49,582 nucleotides of DNA from Bacteroidota bacterium. GTDB taxonomy: Bacteria; Bacteroidota; Bacteroidia; Palsa-965. How positions within the stretch are numbered: position 1 is the first letter of the stretch; every line of letters begins with the position of its first letter. The position numbers were made by a program, and so were the translations under genes. The stretch spans positions 1-49,582 of the forward strand of contig JADBYT010000023.1 of NCBI GenBank assembly GCA_020402865.1, in the 5' to 3' direction. Under the pieces are notes generated by a model. The model saw only the letters and a list, made by a program, of their open reading frames with translations. It made no database searches and was not told the origin of the DNA. Below are positions 1 to 9,800 of the stretch, in pieces.

Positions 1-276
1 ACCGCCGCCGCCAACAACGGCAACCGCGACCTGATGAAACGCATCAACAACCGCCTTGGCTTCAGTGCCACTGAAAAAGCACAACTGGGCAGCGGAGTAG
101 CCGTAGTGACTTTCACTATCGACGGCAACGGACAAATCAACATCCAGCACTGCGATGCCACCACCGAAGCACAAAAGCAGGCTGTAATTGAACGCCTCAA
201 TAAATTCTATGTACACAATGCACCCGTATCACCCGATGCCGTGTACATGATTAAAATAGACTTTACACAGCGCTGA
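1..276 (+). CDS. Small secreted protein, 5'-truncated copy (TonB-C-like fold suspected)
   Basis: The frame is open from base 1 to a TGA at 274-276, so the gene begins before the window. Its 91 visible residues are almost identical to the end of the complete 107-residue protein at 16205-16528. Differences include Pro for Thr in the APVS(P/T)DA stretch and a few silent changes. The complete copy shows that the missing part is a signal peptide. The core (a GSGVAVVTFTIDGNGQI stretch, then a conserved-looking helix and a final strand) resembles the C-terminal domain of TonB-like proteins, but at low resolution, so no function is assigned. A strong hairpin terminator follows. Confidence 0.75.
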   Translation, partial: TAAANNGNRDLMKRINNRLGFSATEKAQLGSGVAVVTFTIDGNGQINIQHCDATTEAQKQAVIERLNKFYVHNAPVSPDAVYMIKIDFTQR

Positions 277-302
277 TTTCTGGTCAGGGCTACATCCCCG
301 GA

Positions 303-334
303 AACGGCTTCGTCAGGTTGGCGAAGCCGTTTTT
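303..334 (+). terminator. Bidirectional rho-independent terminator
   Basis: An 11-bp GC-rich stem (AAACGGCTTCG / CGAAGCCGTTT) closes a loop of about 9 nt and is followed by a short T run on the plus strand. It lies between the plus-strand small gene and the minus-strand methyltransferase, so it can serve both convergent genes. The same hairpin follows the second copy at 16147-16179. Confidence 0.85.
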
Positions 335-338
335 GATT

Positions 339-1112
339 TTACCACGTAATCACAAAATCTTCTCTCACCTGTCCTTTCCTGAAAAACACCAGACCAAAAT
401 CAAACACATCAATCGTTACAGTAACCTGCGGATGTGCTTTTATCTCTTTCCAAGCCTCCTCCATTTCTGCCGACCAATGAATATCATCGAACACAAATAC
501 TGAATTTTCACGGGCAAAGGGCAGGCAGGCGTGAAAGTATTCGAGCGTGGGTTGCTTGCGGTGATTGCCGTCGAAATACACATAGTCCACGCTTCTGAGC
601 GTGTGCAGCGCGGGCAGCAGTTCGTTTTCAAATGTGCCGTTACGCAGTTCGGTTTTCAGGTGTTGTTGTTCAAATACCGATTTTGCCATTGCCGAAATAT
701 TCGGGCAGCCTTCAATGGTAATGAACTTCGCATCGGGTGCGGCGGTTTGCTGATAGAGTGTGGTAATGCCCAGCGATGTACCCAGCTCAAGCATGGTGGC
801 GGGCGCAAGATGTTTTACAAAACGATACAGAAACTGCCCCGCACGCGGCGATTTGGCGGCATTCCGGGCAATGTCGGCCACTACGCGCGGGCCTGAGGCT
901 CCGGTGCCAAAATCAACCACATCAATTGTATCGTGGTTGTTGAGGCAAAGTGTGCGCCACGCCTCGGCCGGGTGCTTACTGAAATCGGCCCCGCGCTCCT
1001 CAGGAAAAACTTTGTCGTTGAGTGCATATACAAACGGCGAATGCACACCGTGACGGTTTTTTGCATCGCGCTTGTATATGAGCCATGCTTTTGCCCTGAA
1101 CCAACCCGACAT
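339..1112 (-). CDS. Class I SAM-dependent O-methyltransferase-like protein
   Basis: 257 residues. The central part carries the SAM-binding signature of small O-methyltransferase-like proteins: an LELGTSLGITT glycine-rich loop, then FITIEGCPN with the acidic residue ending strand beta-2, and later DYVYFDGNHRK, the usual beta-4 region with its Asp. The N-terminal about 80 residues are a family-specific extension. The substrate cannot be told. The gene starts 9 bp after the porE-like stop on the same strand, so it is probably the third gene of a queE-porE-methyltransferase operon. Its last codons lie within the 347-bp inverted duplicate. Confidence 0.8.
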   Translation of the reverse strand: MSGWFRAKAWLIYKRDAKNRHGVHSPFVYALNDKVFPEERGADFSKHPAEAWRTLCLNNHDTIDVVDFGTGASGPRVVADIARNAAKSPRAGQFLYRFVKHLAPATMLELGTSLGITTLYQQTAAPDAKFITIEGCPNISAMAKSVFEQQHLKTELRNGTFENELLPALHTLRSVDYVYFDGNHRKQPTLEYFHACLPFARENSVFVFDDIHWSAEMEEAWKEIKAHPQVTVTIDVFDFGLVFFRKGQVREDFVITW

Positions 1113-1121
1113 TGCGCAGCC

Positions 1122-3086
1122 TTAATTTGACAACACGGTGAATTCCGTGCGGCGGTTAATCTGCCTGTTCTCCGGCGTATCGTTAGCTACTTTCGGCTTG
1201 GTATCGCCGTAGCCTTTGCTCACTAAGCGCGACGCATGAATGCCGCCTTTTACGAGATAATCGAGCACGGCTTTGGCGCGGTTTTGCGAAAGGGTAAGAT
1301 TGGCCGCCGAAGCACCCACATTGTCGGTATGTCCGCCAAGTTCAATGCGCATATTCGGGTTGGCATTGAGGAATGCAATAAGTTTATCCAGCTCGGCTTT
1401 CGATTCGGGACGCAAATCAAACTTGCCGGTTTCAAAGAATACGTTCTTCAGTTCAACCGTACCGCCCACTTCAATGGGTTGCATGGGCACATCGCGCTGC
1501 ACCGGCTTTCCGGCTTCGGCAGCTGCTTTGAGCTGGAAGGTTTCGGAGAAAAATAAATAGCCCGCACTGCTTACATTGAGTGCGTAATTTTTATTTACCG
1601 GAATACACACCAGAAATTCGCCCGACACCGGATCCGAAACCGACGATGCAACAGTAATGCCTGTTTCCAGATCAATAAGCTCAAACGCAGCGCCAAGCGG
1701 CTTGCTGTTGCGCTTATTGTACACTTTACCTTTCATGTAGGTCACCTGCACGGGCTGCGCGGTTTTGGGCAGTTCAAACATGTAAATATCTTCGCAACCC
1801 AGCGTACCCGCGCGATCTGACGAAAAATAAGCGTAGTTACCTTTGCTGTTTACAATAAGTCCGCTTTCGTCTTTGAATGTGTTTATGGGATAACCGAGGT
1901 TTTCAGGCTTGCCCCAGTTTCCGTCGGGCATGCGGCGCGATACATAAAGATCAAGTCCGCCCATGCCGATGTGGCCGCTGGATGCGAAGTAAAGTGTCTG
2001 GTTATCGGGATGGATGAACACACCTTCTTCACGGCCGGGGGTGTTTATTACCTCGCCGAGATTGACAGGCTGCGTCCATGTGTTATCGGGCTGCAGCTGG
2101 CTCATCCAGATGTCGCCGTCGCCATAGCCGCCGGGTCGGTTGCTTACGAAGTAAAGTGTTTTCCCGTCAGACGAAAACGAAGGTTGTGATTCCCAATGGC
2201 GGGTGTTGAGTGGCGCGCCCACGTTGGTGGCGCGTGTCCACTGTCCGTTTACTTTTTTGGTAAAGAAAATATCACAGCTCCCGAAACCCATGCGGCCATT
2301 GCCGTAATCGCCGTATTCTTCGCAGGCTGCAAAAAAGAGGAAACGTCCGTCGGGCGAGAGGCTGGGGGCACCTTCATTGCGGTCAGAATTTACCATCGGG
2401 CTGAGGCCTGTGGCCACACTCCACTCGCCGCCGTTGTTGCGGTAGCTCACAAAGAAATCTTCCTGGCTCACGCGCATCACGCCGTTTTCATCGGCACGGC
2501 GGCTGTTGCGGGTAAAAAGGAACATGGATTCATCGGCCGTAATGTTGGGGAAGTATTCGCAATCGGCCCCGTTAATTCCGTTGCCGGCATTAACAGGATT
2601 GAACGGCACCGGTGTTTTCATGGCCTGTTCGGCAAAGTTGCAGGAAGCAATACCGTTTTCGGCTTTGTCGAAATACGATTGCTTTACCCCCGGCGGCTTA
2701 CGGTTTATGAATTCCTGAAAATGCCTGCGTGCATCAGCATAGCGGCCCACTTTCATTTCTATGGTGGCGCAGTCGAAATAGCTGTACGAGCTCACATTCG
2801 GATTTACTGCAAATGCTTTGTTAAACGCATCTGCGCACTCAGCCCACTGCCTGCGTTCGCCATGAATGTTTGCTTTGAGAATATACGGCTCGGCAAACGT
2901 GGGATCAGCTTCCACCGCTTTGGCAATTTCTTTCAGCGCATCTTCGTACTTGTACGCATCGCGGTATTGCTGCGCCAGCCGGAACGCTTTTTCGGCTTTC
3001 TTGTTGGTGGTAGAAAGCGGCTGTGCGCGGCACGAGGTAAAGATACCGGCCACAGCAAGAAGGAGAATAAACAAATGTTTCACCAT
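1122..3086 (-). CDS. porE: PorE-like T9SS lipoprotein: TPR, PD40 propeller, CRD and OmpA domain
   Basis: 654 residues with a lipoprotein signal (hydrophobic stretch, then FTSC; lipidated Cys19). Domain order: TPR helices about 30-150; WD40-like PD40 beta-propeller about 170-440 (repeated SPDGRFLFFA, SSDGKTLYFVSNRPGG and similar); a carboxypeptidase-like regulatory domain about 455-530; an OmpA peptidoglycan-binding domain about 540-654 (ELGGHTDNVG, then NLTLSQNRAKAV). This architecture and length are those of PorE, a periplasmic outer-membrane-anchored component of the type IX secretion system in Porphyromonas. The window also encodes T9SS cargo, which fits. The symbol rests on architecture only; other OmpA/PD40 lipoproteins share it. 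The start codon follows the queE stop after one base, so the two are translationally coupled. Confidence 0.75.
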   Translation of the reverse strand: MVKHLFILLLAVAGIFTSCRAQPLSTTNKKAEKAFRLAQQYRDAYKYEDALKEIAKAVEADPTFAEPYILKANIHGERRQWAECADAFNKAFAVNPNVSSYSYFDCATIEMKVGRYADARRHFQEFINRKPPGVKQSYFDKAENGIASCNFAEQAMKTPVPFNPVNAGNGINGADCEYFPNITADESMFLFTRNSRRADENGVMRVSQEDFFVSYRNNGGEWSVATGLSPMVNSDRNEGAPSLSPDGRFLFFAACEEYGDYGNGRMGFGSCDIFFTKKVNGQWTRATNVGAPLNTRHWESQPSFSSDGKTLYFVSNRPGGYGDGDIWMSQLQPDNTWTQPVNLGEVINTPGREEGVFIHPDNQTLYFASSGHIGMGGLDLYVSRRMPDGNWGKPENLGYPINTFKDESGLIVNSKGNYAYFSSDRAGTLGCEDIYMFELPKTAQPVQVTYMKGKVYNKRNSKPLGAAFELIDLETGITVASSVSDPVSGEFLVCIPVNKNYALNVSSAGYLFFSETFQLKAAAEAGKPVQRDVPMQPIEVGGTVELKNVFFETGKFDLRPESKAELDKLIAFLNANPNMRIELGGHTDNVGASAANLTLSQNRAKAVLDYLVKGGIHASRLVSKGYGDTKPKVANDTPENRQINRRTEFTVLSN

Positions 3087-3087
3087 A

Positions 3088-3753
3088 TCAGGGTATGTGC
3101 ATGTATTTATGTGTTTGCAGCGACATGTTCCACTTCGGATGCTGCATTACGTAGTCCACAAGCTGAGGCATCATGCGCTCTGCGCGGCTCCATTCGGGCT
3201 GCAGAAAAAGCATGCAGCTATCCGGAACCAGCGCCGCATTTTCCTCGGCCCAGTTAAAATCATCATTGTTATAAACGATCACCTTCAATTCGTGTGCCCT
3301 TTTGTAGTTTTCGGGCTGCGGACGACTTGTTTTTTTGGGTGAAAGGCATACCCAGTCCCAGTTTCCGGTAAGCGGATAAGCTCCGGAAGTTTCAATGAAC
3401 GTGGCAATGCCATGTTCTCGAAGCCGGGCGGTAAGGTAGTCGAGCTGAAAAGCAGAAGGCTCGCCGCCGGTAACTACCACGGCTTTGGCCGGATGTTTCA
3501 GTGCATTTTCCACAATCTGATCAGCCGGCGTGAGCGGATGCGCCGAGGCATCCCAGCTTTCCTTCACGTCGCACCAGTGGCAACCTACATCGCACCCGCC
3601 CAGCCTGATGAAATAGGCCGCCTTGCCGGTATGAAAGCCTTCGCCCTGAATGGTGTAGAATTCTTCCATAATCGGCAAAAGACGACCGGCATCCAGTTCG
3701 CGTTGCTGTTCGGGTGTTAATGAAGTGGGGGTAACGTTTCCGAGAAATTTCAC
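3088..3753 (-). CDS. queE: 7-carboxy-7-deazaguanine synthase QueE (radical SAM)
   Basis: 221 residues. QueE rearranges 6-carboxy-tetrahydropterin to 7-carboxy-7-deazaguanine in queuosine synthesis, using SAM and a 4Fe-4S cluster. The diagnostic N-terminal MEEFYTIQGEGFHTGKAAYF stretch is followed by GGCDVGCHWCD, giving cluster cysteines Cys54, Cys58 and Cys61 in the CxxxCxxC pattern. VVVTGGEPSAFQLD is the GGE motif that contacts SAM. The given start is GTG at 3751-3753; an ATG at residue 29 would still keep every motif, so the start is uncertain. First gene of the operon with the PorE-like protein and the methyltransferase. No other queuosine gene is nearby. Confidence 0.93.
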   Translation of the reverse strand: MKFLGNVTPTSLTPEQQRELDAGRLLPIMEEFYTIQGEGFHTGKAAYFIRLGGCDVGCHWCDVKESWDASAHPLTPADQIVENALKHPAKAVVVTGGEPSAFQLDYLTARLREHGIATFIETSGAYPLTGNWDWVCLSPKKTSRPQPENYKRAHELKVIVYNNDDFNWAEENAALVPDSCMLFLQPEWSRAERMMPQLVDYVMQHPKWNMSLQTHKYMHIP

Positions 3754-3861
3754 TGAAAATGGCTGTTAATGGTGCGTAAAGGTACGCAAAAGGCAATGGC
3801 TGGCAGCCCGCAATGCTATTTCCATAATGCGCGGGGGCGTGAGAAGTTACAATGGGAAGTA

Positions 3862-3919
3862 GAAAGAAATAATTTGCGTTAAGTATTATTATTCACTACT
3901 TTTCGTGAAATAATTCTTT
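3862..3919. repeat. Left flanking repeat of the AbiE cassette (operator candidate)
   Basis: Gapless alignment with 5538-5594 gives about 73 percent identity over some 57 positions, including the identical starts GAAAGAAATA and shared TTGCG and CTACTT blocks. The copy ends immediately before the abiEi ATG and can form an imperfect hairpin (AATAATTTGCG with CGTGAAATAATT). AbiEi proteins are known to bind inverted repeats in their own promoter, so this may be the operator. See the matching right copy. Confidence 0.65.
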
Positions 3920-3920
3920 T

Positions 3921-4733
3921 ATGGGGACTCTTCGAAAAAACGCAGTTGAGAACTGGATAACGGAACAACTTGCGAAAGGGAGATATAGTTTTACGCTTGA
4001 TCAGCTGAGAAAAGCGTTTAACGGACATTCTCAAACAGCGATCAAGTTTGCACTTGTCAGACTCACGGAAAAAGGACGTATTCTGTCTTTTCATAGAGGT
4101 TTCTACATAATCATTGCACCTCAGTATAAGTCAAAAAAAATACTCCCCCCATCAATGTTTGTTGATGAGCTGATGAAGTCTCTGAATCGCCAATATTATG
4201 TAAGTCTTCTCAGCGCCGCTGCATATCATGGAGCGGCTCACCAGCAACCGCAAGAATTTTTTGTAACTACTACTCTTCCCGCCTTAAGACGAACTACTAA
4301 AAACGGACTGCGAATTAATTATATCGGCAAAAAACAAATATCAAGCGGGATGTACGTAAAACTAAAAACGGAAACCGGTTATATGAATGTCTCCACACCA
4401 GTACAAACAGCCTTGGATTTAATTCACTATTCCACGAGTATTGGGGGGATAAACAGAGCTTCTGCAATAATTCTTGAACTGGCAGATCTGTTCAAAGTAA
4501 GCTTGTTTACGGTCAGGCTAATCAAAAGCCAGCCTGTTTCATCTATCCAGCGACTGGGTTATTTACTGGAAAATGTACTGGATAAGCCACGTCTTGCCAA
4601 TGCATTATATCGCTCGCTTATGAAAAGCAGAAAACGCTTTTATCGGATTCCGCTCAAAGGATCGGGAAAAGTAAAAGGATACCGCTCAGGCAACAGATGG
4701 AGAATAATTGTTAATATAAATATTGAAATATAA
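3921..4733 (+). CDS. abiEi: AbiEi family antitoxin (type IV TA)
   Basis: 270 residues. AbiEi antitoxins act against AbiEii nucleotidyltransferase toxins without forming a stable complex and repress their own operon. The N-terminal about 70 residues read as a winged helix (FTLDQLRKAFNGHSQTAIKFALVRLTEKGRI), followed by the family segment FVDELMKSLNRQYYVSLLSAAAYHGAAHQQPQ and the antitoxin domain with STPVQTALDLIHY. Stop and toxin start are two bases apart (TAACTATG), the usual coupling of abiE pairs. Base composition is AT-richer than the queE and M20 genes on either side, which suggests transfer. The pair is bracketed by related 57-nt repeats. Confidence 0.88.
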   Translation: MGTLRKNAVENWITEQLAKGRYSFTLDQLRKAFNGHSQTAIKFALVRLTEKGRILSFHRGFYIIIAPQYKSKKILPPSMFVDELMKSLNRQYYVSLLSAAAYHGAAHQQPQEFFVTTTLPALRRTTKNGLRINYIGKKQISSGMYVKLKTETGYMNVSTPVQTALDLIHYSTSIGGINRASAIILELADLFKVSLFTVRLIKSQPVSSIQRLGYLLENVLDKPRLANALYRSLMKSRKRFYRIPLKGSGKVKGYRSGNRWRIIVNINIEI

Positions 4734-4735
4734 CT

Positions 4736-5536
4736 ATGATTCCGAGAGCATATATAACAGAATGGTCGGAGTTTGTACCGTGGCAAACAAACGAACAGAT
4801 TGAACAGGATTTAGTGATTTGCAGATCACTTATTGAATTATTTACGGATGACTTTTTATTTGACTCTCTGGCGTTCAGAGGCGGAACAGCTTTACATAAG
4901 CTATACATCAAACCACAGCCCAGGTATTCGGAAGACATTGATCTGGTGCAGATCAAACCGGAACCGATTAAAAAAACTGTTCAACGAATTCAAAAACAAC
5001 TTTCGTTCCTGGGCAAATCATCGGTAGAACAAAAGGCAAATAATACCACTCTTAAATTCCGTTTTGAATCTGAGTTCCCGCCTGTGCAGCAATTACGTTT
5101 AAAGGTAGAAACAAACTGCCGTGAGCATTTTACTGTGTATGGCCATCAACAGATACCATTTATTGTTAATTCATCGTGGTTTAGTGGATCATGCAATATT
5201 AAAACCTACTCAATTGAGGAATTGCTGGGCACAAAACTAAGAGCATTATATCAACGTCGAAAAGGCCGGGATTTGTTTGACTTGTATCGGGCAATTGTAA
5301 ATTATCCGGAGCTGGATTATGATAAAATAATCTATTGCTACAGAATGTATATGAAGCATTCTGTTGACACACCTCCTACAGGAAAAATGGTAATAAAGAA
5401 TATCGAACAGAAAATGCTGGATGACGAATTTCTGGGCGATACTCAAGCCCTGCTCAGACCCGACGAAGAATATAATGCCACTAAGGCTTTCGAAGTTGTG
5501 AATGAGAAAATACTGAGGAAATTACTTGAGAAATGA
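4736..5536 (+). CDS. abiEii: AbiEii family nucleotidyltransferase toxin
   Basis: 266 residues of the DNA polymerase-beta-like nucleotidyltransferase fold. Visible family motifs are FRGGTALHKLY (motif I), RYSEDIDLVQ (motif II, with the two metal-binding Asp) and LGTKLRALYQRRKGRDLFDLY (motifs III/IV with conserved Lys and Asp). Characterised relatives (AbiEii, MenT) transfer nucleotides to a target, tRNA in the MenT case, and arrest growth, giving phage abortive infection. It lies directly downstream of its antitoxin and is followed by a strong hairpin. No frameshift or missing motif is seen, so the system looks intact. Confidence 0.9.
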   Translation: MIPRAYITEWSEFVPWQTNEQIEQDLVICRSLIELFTDDFLFDSLAFRGGTALHKLYIKPQPRYSEDIDLVQIKPEPIKKTVQRIQKQLSFLGKSSVEQKANNTTLKFRFESEFPPVQQLRLKVETNCREHFTVYGHQQIPFIVNSSWFSGSCNIKTYSIEELLGTKLRALYQRRKGRDLFDLYRAIVNYPELDYDKIIYCYRMYMKHSVDTPPTGKMVIKNIEQKMLDDEFLGDTQALLRPDEEYNATKAFEVVNEKILRKLLEK

Positions 5537-5537
5537 G

Positions 5538-5594
5538 GAAAGAAATATTTTGCGATAGGTATTGCTTTCTGCTACTTATCGCAAAACATTTCTC
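5538..5594. repeat. Right flanking repeat of the AbiE cassette
   Basis: This is a direct-orientation relative of 3862-3919 and begins one base after the abiEii stop. It contains a 14-bp stem with one mismatch (TTTTGCGATA at 5548-5557 paired with TATCGCAAAA at 5577-5586). Together with the left copy it frames exactly the two-gene cassette. Confidence 0.65.
5548..5586. terminator. Hairpin between convergent abiEii and M20 peptidase genes
   Basis: The stem TTTTGCGATAgGTA / TACtTATCGCAAAA encloses a loop of about 11 nt. The A/T-rich ends of the stem make it a plausible bidirectional terminator for two convergent genes. It lies within the right flanking repeat. Confidence 0.6.
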
Positions 5595-6815
5595 TCAACC
5601 GGCTAAAGCCATCAACTCTTCAAGTACCAGCCAGCTCAATAATCCTGCGCCGGTTTCGAGGGCGGCTTCATCAATGTCGAAATTGGGATGATGCACGCCG
5701 TGTGTAAAACGTCCGTCGGGTGAGGCGGTGCCGAGGCGATAAAAGCAGGCGGGCATTTGCTGCGAGAAAAAGGCAAAGTCTTCTGCCGTCATACGCAGGC
5801 TGAGTTCGGTTACATTTTCTTTGCCGAGATATTCTTCTGCAGCTGCACGGGCGCGGCCGGTAAGCGTTTCGTCGTTTACCAGAAACGGATAGCCGTGTTC
5901 AATGCGCAGTTCGCAACGGCCACCCATTTGCTGTGCGGTATCGGCTGCAAGCTGTTGCATGAGTGCATGTGCTTCTTTACGCCAGCTTTCGTTCATGGTG
6001 CGGAATGTGCCTTCGAGTTTTACTTCGGCGGGAATGACATTGGTGGCGCCTTTGCCTTCTATTTTACCAAAGGCCAGCACGGTCGGTGTTTCATGTGTTT
6101 GCGGCAAACGGGTGGCATCATTCATAAACTGTTCCTGCAGTTTAAGCAGTACGGCCGAAGCAATGAGCAGCGGATTTACATACTCGGCCGGCATGGCGGC
6201 ATGACCTCCTTTGCCGCTTACTGTCATATAAAGTTCATCGGTAGAAGCCATGTACATGCCGCTGCGGAAACCTACTTTGCCCGCAGGCAGCGAGGGAAAC
6301 ACATGCTGCGCAAAGATGGCCTGCGGCTTGGGTGCATCCAGCACACCATCGCGGATCATTAGCGATGCGCCGCCGGGCAGAAGTTCTTCGCCGGGCTGGA
6401 AAATAAGTTTTACCGTGCCGCTGAATGAATTTCGCAACTGCTGCAAAATATGCGCTGCGCCCAGCAGGCAGGTAGTATGCACATCGTGCCCGCAGGCGTG
6501 CATCACACCCGGCACAGTTGAACGATATTCCGTGGTATTTGCCTCCTGAATAGGCAGCGCGTCCATATCGCCTCGCAAAGCGACCACATTTTTATGCGGA
6601 TGAATACCTTCAATCAGTGCCACCACGCCTGTGCCTGAAAGGCGCAAGTAAGGAATGCCCATAGCCGCAAGCTGTTCTTCCACAAATGCGGCCGTGGCGT
6701 GCTCCTGAAACGAAAGCTCAGGGTGTGCATGCAAATGACGACGCATTACTGTAAGTTTAGGCAGGAGTGCTTTTGATGCATCCTGCACGGCCTGTTTTAA
6801 TTCCTGCCTGTTCAT
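5595..6815 (-). CDS. M20 family amidohydrolase (N-acyl-amino-acid/hippurate hydrolase type)
   Basis: 406 residues, the normal length of the M20D amidohydrolases that remove acyl groups from amino acids or their conjugates in the cytoplasm. Metal-site motifs are in order: RGDMDALPI, VMHACGHDVHTT, the QPGEELLPGG Glu-Glu pair, and the C-terminal HHPNFDIDE histidine. The central lid/dimerisation domain has the usual GKGGHAAMP motif. No signal peptide. Its start lies 6 bp after the stop of the large outer-membrane protein gene upstream, so the two may be cotranscribed. Exact substrate unknown. Confidence 0.9.
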   Translation of the reverse strand: MNRQELKQAVQDASKALLPKLTVMRRHLHAHPELSFQEHATAAFVEEQLAAMGIPYLRLSGTGVVALIEGIHPHKNVVALRGDMDALPIQEANTTEYRSTVPGVMHACGHDVHTTCLLGAAHILQQLRNSFSGTVKLIFQPGEELLPGGASLMIRDGVLDAPKPQAIFAQHVFPSLPAGKVGFRSGMYMASTDELYMTVSGKGGHAAMPAEYVNPLLIASAVLLKLQEQFMNDATRLPQTHETPTVLAFGKIEGKGATNVIPAEVKLEGTFRTMNESWRKEAHALMQQLAADTAQQMGGRCELRIEHGYPFLVNDETLTGRARAAAEEYLGKENVTELSLRMTAEDFAFFSQQMPACFYRLGTASPDGRFTHGVHHPNFDIDEAALETGAGLLSWLVLEELMALAG

Positions 6816-6821
6816 ATACGT

Positions 6822-9800
6822 TTAAAAATCGAGGCTGAAAGAGAGGTACATCTGGCGCGGCAATATCAAACGGTCTTCCACGCCCCAGGCCACATCAAAC
6901 CGTACAAAATATCCCCAGATGCGGCTGCGTAATCCCCAGCCGAACCCGCCAACCAGCGGCTCCTTATGATTCTGAAGCACAACCACAATGGGGTTGCCAG
7001 GGGCACCAATGTAAGTCGTGTTTAACGAATTGCTCGGATCATACGGACTCTTGCCCGTCCATGCCGTGCCCAGATCGCCGAAGCCGATGATCTGAAAATT
7101 ATTGATAAAGTCGCTGCGCAGCGGACGGTTAAGCAGGTATCGGAAAATAGGCATGCGCAATTCGGCATTGATTAATGCAAAGCTGTGCCCATTACGTATA
7201 TTTTGCTGAAAGCCGCGCATGGGTGTGGCCAGTGTCTGATAGGCATAATTTTCATCAGGACTCACCCGCACACTCTGATCGAATTTCGGAAACAGCCAGT
7301 TATCTACGCCGCCCATGTAATACACCAGCTTTTCACGTCCGAAAGAAGTAGCGCCCGAAATCCGTGTGGCAAGAATAAACTCGCGGTGTATGCGCAGGTA
7401 ATACCTGAAATCAACACCCACAGCATACAGATCATTCTTAAACCATCGGTTTGATTTTTTGTTTGCTCCCCAAAGACTATCGAGACCCTGAAAGGTTTCG
7501 GCAAACACTTTAAATCGCATTCCGTTGTATAGATTCAGTCCGCGTTTGATAGTATTATCATACACAAACTCCACTTTTAAATTCGCTGCATTGAAATACG
7601 TATTGCGCGCATTGAGTGACGAATTATCAACAGACTGCACCACGCGGCGGTCGTTGCGGTAGCCGGCCAGACCGCGAACGGACGCCACCTCGCTGATGGG
7701 CCATTTCACTCCATAACGCGCTTCTTGCGTGAGAATTTTCGAAGAACCACCGGTTCCATTCACACGCTGAAATGCCTGCCGGTGCAAAATCCATGTTTTG
7801 TCTAAACGCCGGGTGCGGTCTTCGTACATCAGCAGGTATTCGTTGTTTTGCAAACTGGCTGATAAACGTACGCCACCGGTGAGTTTACGATCTTCGAGCA
7901 AATCCGTGAGGCCGATTTTAAACAAACCGGTAAAACCAGGATTAAGATACACAGGCGAGTTACCGCCGGTGAAACGCTGATAGCCGATGTTGAGGAAACT
8001 GTTATCGAGTTGTGCCGTTAAATATTCAATCGAATATTGCACGTAGTAGTTACGCACGATGGGAAGCAGAAACGGATCCGGAGTTGATTTAGGAACGGAA
8101 TCTGTTGCAGGTGTGGCAGTTTGCGGTACAGAATCTTTTACTGTTTTTGGCACCGGTTTGTTGCCAAAGGTGTAGTTGTTTATATCGATGAAAGAAGAAT
8201 CGGAACGGGGAGTTGGAGCGGGTTCCAGCATTTGCATTTTCTGCTGGGGAATAAGCGGTTTGGGTGGATTGGCTTTGGCTATGGAGTCAATTTCGGCATC
8301 AATGCGGGCAATCTCAATTACACGGTCGCGGTGAATGGTGTTGCGCAGTTTTTGCGGCGAAAGTTCGGTAAAGCTTTTAAGCTGCTGCGTGTAAACATGC
8401 CATCGTCCGGAATGAAACACAATTTCGGCATACTGCCCTGAGGCCGGTGCCACATCATGCGCAACAATCGAATACTGATAATTGGTAACGGGCACTGCAC
8501 GCGCAAAGTAACGGTAATGTGCAACGGTATCTACAAAGGCAATGGCGCTGTCGAAATAACCGACAAACCGGTTGCGCACACCATTCTGATCACTCAGGTA
8601 AGTAAAATGGGTATCGTCCCACGCCATAGGCTGTGTTTCACTCACACCGGGCGTGTTGGTAATACGACGCAACAATGGCGACCGCGTTTTTACATTGTAC
8701 AAAAACAAATCGTACGTATGCAACTGTATAACTTCACGGCCTTTCACCGATGCCGTGAGCGAATCCGACACCCGGTTCGAACTGAACACAATACTTCGTC
8801 CGCCATCCACAAAACGCGGATTCAGATCATCGTACACATCTTTTGTCAGCGGTGTAATGGCTCCGCCCGAAATGGTATAAAGAAAAATATCAGTTTGACC
8901 ATTCTGTACGGCCGACATGACAAACTGCGTCCCGTCTGGCGAGTAACTGAAGTCGATAATCTTTATAAAACTGTAAATCGGCTTTTCAATAATATCGCCG
9001 GTTTCGGGTTCGTAGATTACAAGAAATGTTTCGCCTGCTTTTTCATAAATCCACGAAAGCAATTTACTGCCGGGATGCCAGCTTACCAGCGGATAGGAAT
9101 AGTCGTTAATCCGATCAATTTTGTGTCCGAGCTTGAGCAGGCGTTTACGTTTGCCGCTTTGCAGATCCTGCAGCCAGAGTTTTGTTTGACCGAGTTCGTT
9201 GGTGACATAGCAAATTTGCTTTCCGTCGGGACTGATGCGTGCCTGACTGTAATGATAGGCTGCTTTAGGCCTGGCAACAGGTTTTAATCCGCCCGGAAGT
9301 GTACGCGTAGTATCTTCACTCAGGTAACGTTCGCGAAAATACCCCTGCCATTCAATGGCCAGCACTTTCACGCTGGTGCCGATTACAAAGAGCATGGCAC
9401 TTTCCACGTTGCGGCTCACGCGGGTCATGTACAGAATATTCGGAATAACACCGGGGCTGTATTTTTCGGAAATGTAATACCAGATAGAATGTCCCGCCAG
9501 CCGGGCGTCTTCGCCGGTGAGGTGATTGAACTTGCGGAAACGGCCTGTGAGAATACCATCACGCACGCGGCTGTCGATATCGGTATTCCATCCCTGCGCC
9601 ACATAAGAAATCAAACCTTTGGTGTACCACTCAGGCAGCGAAAGCAGTGTGGAATTCTTAATCATGTCGCGGGCATTGCCGCCATACATCATCTGATTAA
9701 GAATAATCTCGGCAATGCCTGCACGAATCTGTTCTTCAAGCCTTAAATGATCACCTTCGTAGTACAAAAACACTTTGGTGCCGGCCAGCCGCGTGGTGCC

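Larger units (their letters stand above)
1..347. repeat. Inverted duplicate, left copy (partner at 16134-16480)
   Basis: Bases 1-347 reappear in reverse complement at 16134-16480 with only scattered mismatches. The copy covers the small secreted-protein gene, its terminator and the last codons plus stop of the methyltransferase gene. The match stops just inside the methyltransferase 3' end, at the ACGTGG codons before its TAA. The left copy is cut by the window edge, so its full length is unknown. Confidence 0.9.

Noticed and set aside
2196-3257. Long open frame (353 codons) on the plus strand over porE and queE
   Set aside because: It lies antisense to two strongly supported genes and has no family motifs; high GC at third positions of the real genes keeps the shadow open.
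5538-5594. Integron attC site after the AbiE cassette
   Set aside because: The hairpin lacks the attC core sequences (GTTRRRY and RYYYAAC) and no integrase gene is in the window.
8457-9287. 276-codon open frame antisense to the outer-membrane protein gene
   Set aside because: No recognisable domains and fully inside a well-supported minus-strand gene.
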